From Acidobacteriota bacterium (GTDB taxonomy: Bacteria > Acidobacteriota > Holophagae > Acanthopleuribacterales > Acanthopleuribacteraceae): a stretch of DNA of 64,000 nt. Below the pieces are notes generated by a model. That model did no database searches, had not been told where the DNA came from, and worked only from the letters and a program-made list of their open reading frames with translations. Shown here piece after piece: positions 62,594-64,000 of the stretch. The stretch covers positions 1-64,000 of the forward strand of contig JASJCB010000038.1 of the NCBI GenBank assembly GCA_030066195.1. The letters run 5' to 3'. Both the position numbers and the translations under genes were made by a program. Each line of letters starts with the position of its first letter. Position 1 is the first letter of the stretch.

Positions 62594-62766
62594 CTCGAAC
62601 ACTCCTAAAGGTAATGAAAAGCGCTCCAGGGTCGGCCGCCCCCGGATCTCGTTTGCTTCAACTAGGCTTTCGCCGTAAGGCGCCAAGTTGGATGCAAAGA
62701 TTTTCGATTTCTTCTCAAGGTGTTCTATTTCAGTCGTTTATGTCGATATAAAAGAATCGTCCCAAT

Positions 62767-64000
62767 TTATAACAAGGCTTCGACGGCCTCCTTGTATTTT
62801 TGCCGCAGGGTTTCGTAATGGTCGCCCGTGCCGGGTCCGGCGAATCCCGTGTGGATGCGCACCACCTTGCCCTCGCGGTCCAACAACAGGGTGGTGGGAT
62901 AGGCCAGGACGTGATTCAGATCGGGCAGGGTCTCGCCGGCTTTTTGTTTGTCGGTGCTGCTGCCCGCGATCAGGATGGGGTAATCCAGCTTGTGGCGCTT
63001 TCGGAAGCGTTTCAGCACCCGGCGGTTGCGCGCCTCGTCGTCGGTCATCTCGAAAGCCAGGCCCAAGACGACCAGGCCGCGGTCACGGTACCTGTCGTAC
63101 AGCTCTTGCAGGAAGGGCGCCTCGTCGTTGCAGTTGGGGCACCAGCTGCCGAAGATGGTAATCAGGCGAACCTTGCCCTTTAGCATGGGGTCGTCATAAG
63201 AGACTTGTTTCCCCTCCAGGTCGGGGAATTGAAAACGGAACCGGTCGATGCCCTCGCGCAGGCTGGTCAGGGTGAAGCTGTCTTCCAGGCTCGCGTTCTC
63301 GTCGCGTTTGCCGGACCATGTCTCGTGCCAGCTGTCGCGCGACCAGAAATCGCCCTTCAGTTCGCCGTTCTCGTCCAGGCTTGCCTTGAACAGGAAGGCA
63401 TGGCCGCCGTCGAAACAGCTCAGGTACATGGTGTTGCCCGAGACGTTGCCTTCCAGGTAGCGGTAATCGCCGACCGGGGTCAGGAAGGTGCCCCACAATC
63501 GCTTACCTTCCTGCTTGATTTCGGCCACGGCGGGCTGAGGTTCCTTGTCGTTGTTGTCGAAGATGACGGCCCAGCGCCCGCCGAAATCCGCGGGTTCTTC
63601 TGCTGAACTGATGAATCGCTCATTACGCCCGTGTTCCGCGGTGAACGCAAGGCGCGCCGACTTGCCGGGACCCGTTACCTTGGTCCACTCGCCCTCCATG
63701 CGCTTACCGTCCTTATCCAACTTGGCGCTAAAGATCGATTCGTAATGATCGATGGCAAAACTGAAGGTTCCGTCCGGGCTCCAGGTCACCGTGTCGAAGT
63801 CCACGCGTTCATCGCCGTTGAGGGCGACGGCGGTCCAGCGGTCGCCGTCGCGGCCCACGTCCAGACGAAAGGGCAACTCGCCGCCCGGCGATTGCATGAC
63901 CAGGCGCCAGCTGCCGGTTGCGGGCTGAATCATCGTTTGCGGGGGATCCGCCGGTTGTTTACAGGCCGATAGAAGAAGCGGGGGAATGATCGCGAGAATG
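62767..64000 (-). CDS. TlpA-like thioredoxin lipoprotein, 5' end outside window
   Basis: At least 411 residues. The frame is open at the right edge and begins mid-signal peptide: ILAIIPPLLLSACKQPADPP, with lipobox LLSAC. An internal ATG at 63933 is not the start. The N-terminal 260 residues are beta-rich and bind no known cofactor. The C-terminal thioredoxin domain (about 280-410) has SWCPNCNDEAPFLQELYDRY, the CxxC of TlpA/ResA proteins that reduce periplasmic disulfides, and a cis-Pro in AYPTTLLLDREG. It sits in the periplasm on a lipid anchor. Confidence 0.92.
   Translation of the reverse strand, partial: ILAIIPPLLLSACKQPADPPQTMIQPATGSWRLVMQSPGGELPFRLDVGRDGDRWTAVALNGDERVDFDTVTWSPDGTFSFAIDHYESIFSAKLDKDGKRMEGEWTKVTGPGKSARLAFTAEHGRNERFISSAEEPADFGGRWAVIFDNNDKEPQPAVAEIKQEGKRLWGTFLTPVGDYRYLEGNVSGNTMYLSCFDGGHAFLFKASLDENGELKGDFWSRDSWHETWSGKRDENASLEDSFTLTSLREGIDRFRFQFPDLEGKQVSYDDPMLKGKVRLITIFGSWCPNCNDEAPFLQELYDRYRDRGLVVLGLAFEMTDDEARNRRVLKRFRKRHKLDYPILIAGSSTDKQKAGETLPDLNHVLAYPTTLLLDREGKVVRIHTGFAGPGTGDHYETLRQKYKEAVEALL

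Overview
The window looks like about 64 kb of a GC-rich, Gram-negative-type bacterial chromosome with a large, accessory-rich genome. Lipoproteins, a type VI secretion spike, TRAP transport, an FHA/sigma-54 activator beside a Ser/Thr kinase with TPRs, a periplasmic-propeller sensor kinase and many dispersed intergenic repeats together fit Acidobacteriota (perhaps the Acanthopleuribacter/Sulfidibacter type). That assignment is inference; no rRNA or taxonomic marker is present. A more AT-rich stretch (about 23.3-28.2 kb) looks acquired.

Layout. 1-1919: end of an NRPS (A-PCP-TE). 2160-8220: a helicase fragment, a YhhN membrane protein, and an overlapping operon led by a JAMM-DinG helicase fusion. 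8561-15382: promoter, lysine riboswitch and a lysine/diaminopimelate operon (lysC-dapB-dapA-dapD-lysA-like), then a class III aminotransferase. 15435-24744: a large sensor kinase, a 42-bp tandem repeat, a lanthipeptide-like precursor, an ECF sigma factor and membrane/TPR/DUF4236 proteins. 25481-27528: a nucleoside deaminase overlapping a phosphorylase-superfamily protein, a possible nucleotide-targeting defence pair. 28176-33359: sigma-54 activator and Ser/Thr kinase flanked by two small unknown proteins. 33796-41465: sulfatase, a second lanthipeptide-like precursor, an orphan antitoxin, repeats, a TAXI-TRAP transporter and an AAA/nuclease-like ATPase. 41866-51500: VgrG, adaptor, PAAR-Rhs with a deaminase-like tip, SUKH immunity protein, metallopeptidase and a secreted protein.

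The most striking part is 51659-55946 on the minus strand. In transcription order it has a 67-residue ubiquitin-like (beta-grasp-like) protein ending in Gly, two circularly permuted tRNA-like RNAs of Y-RNA type, a TROVE-vWA (Ro60-like) protein, two further tRNA-like RNAs in normal order whose acceptor stems are replaced by a bulged stem, a 281-residue protein with an E2-like ICL cysteine motif near its end, and a ThiF/E1-like adenylating enzyme. I read this as a Ro60/Y-RNA ribonucleoprotein coupled to a ubiquitin-like conjugation pathway, with four tRNA-mimicking RNAs in two topologies.

57492-64000: a small membrane protein, a TraB-family protein, degenerate repeats with a broken copy of the AAA gene, an ECF sigma/anti-sigma pair, a two-domain fasciclin protein and a TlpA-like lipoprotein cut by the window end.
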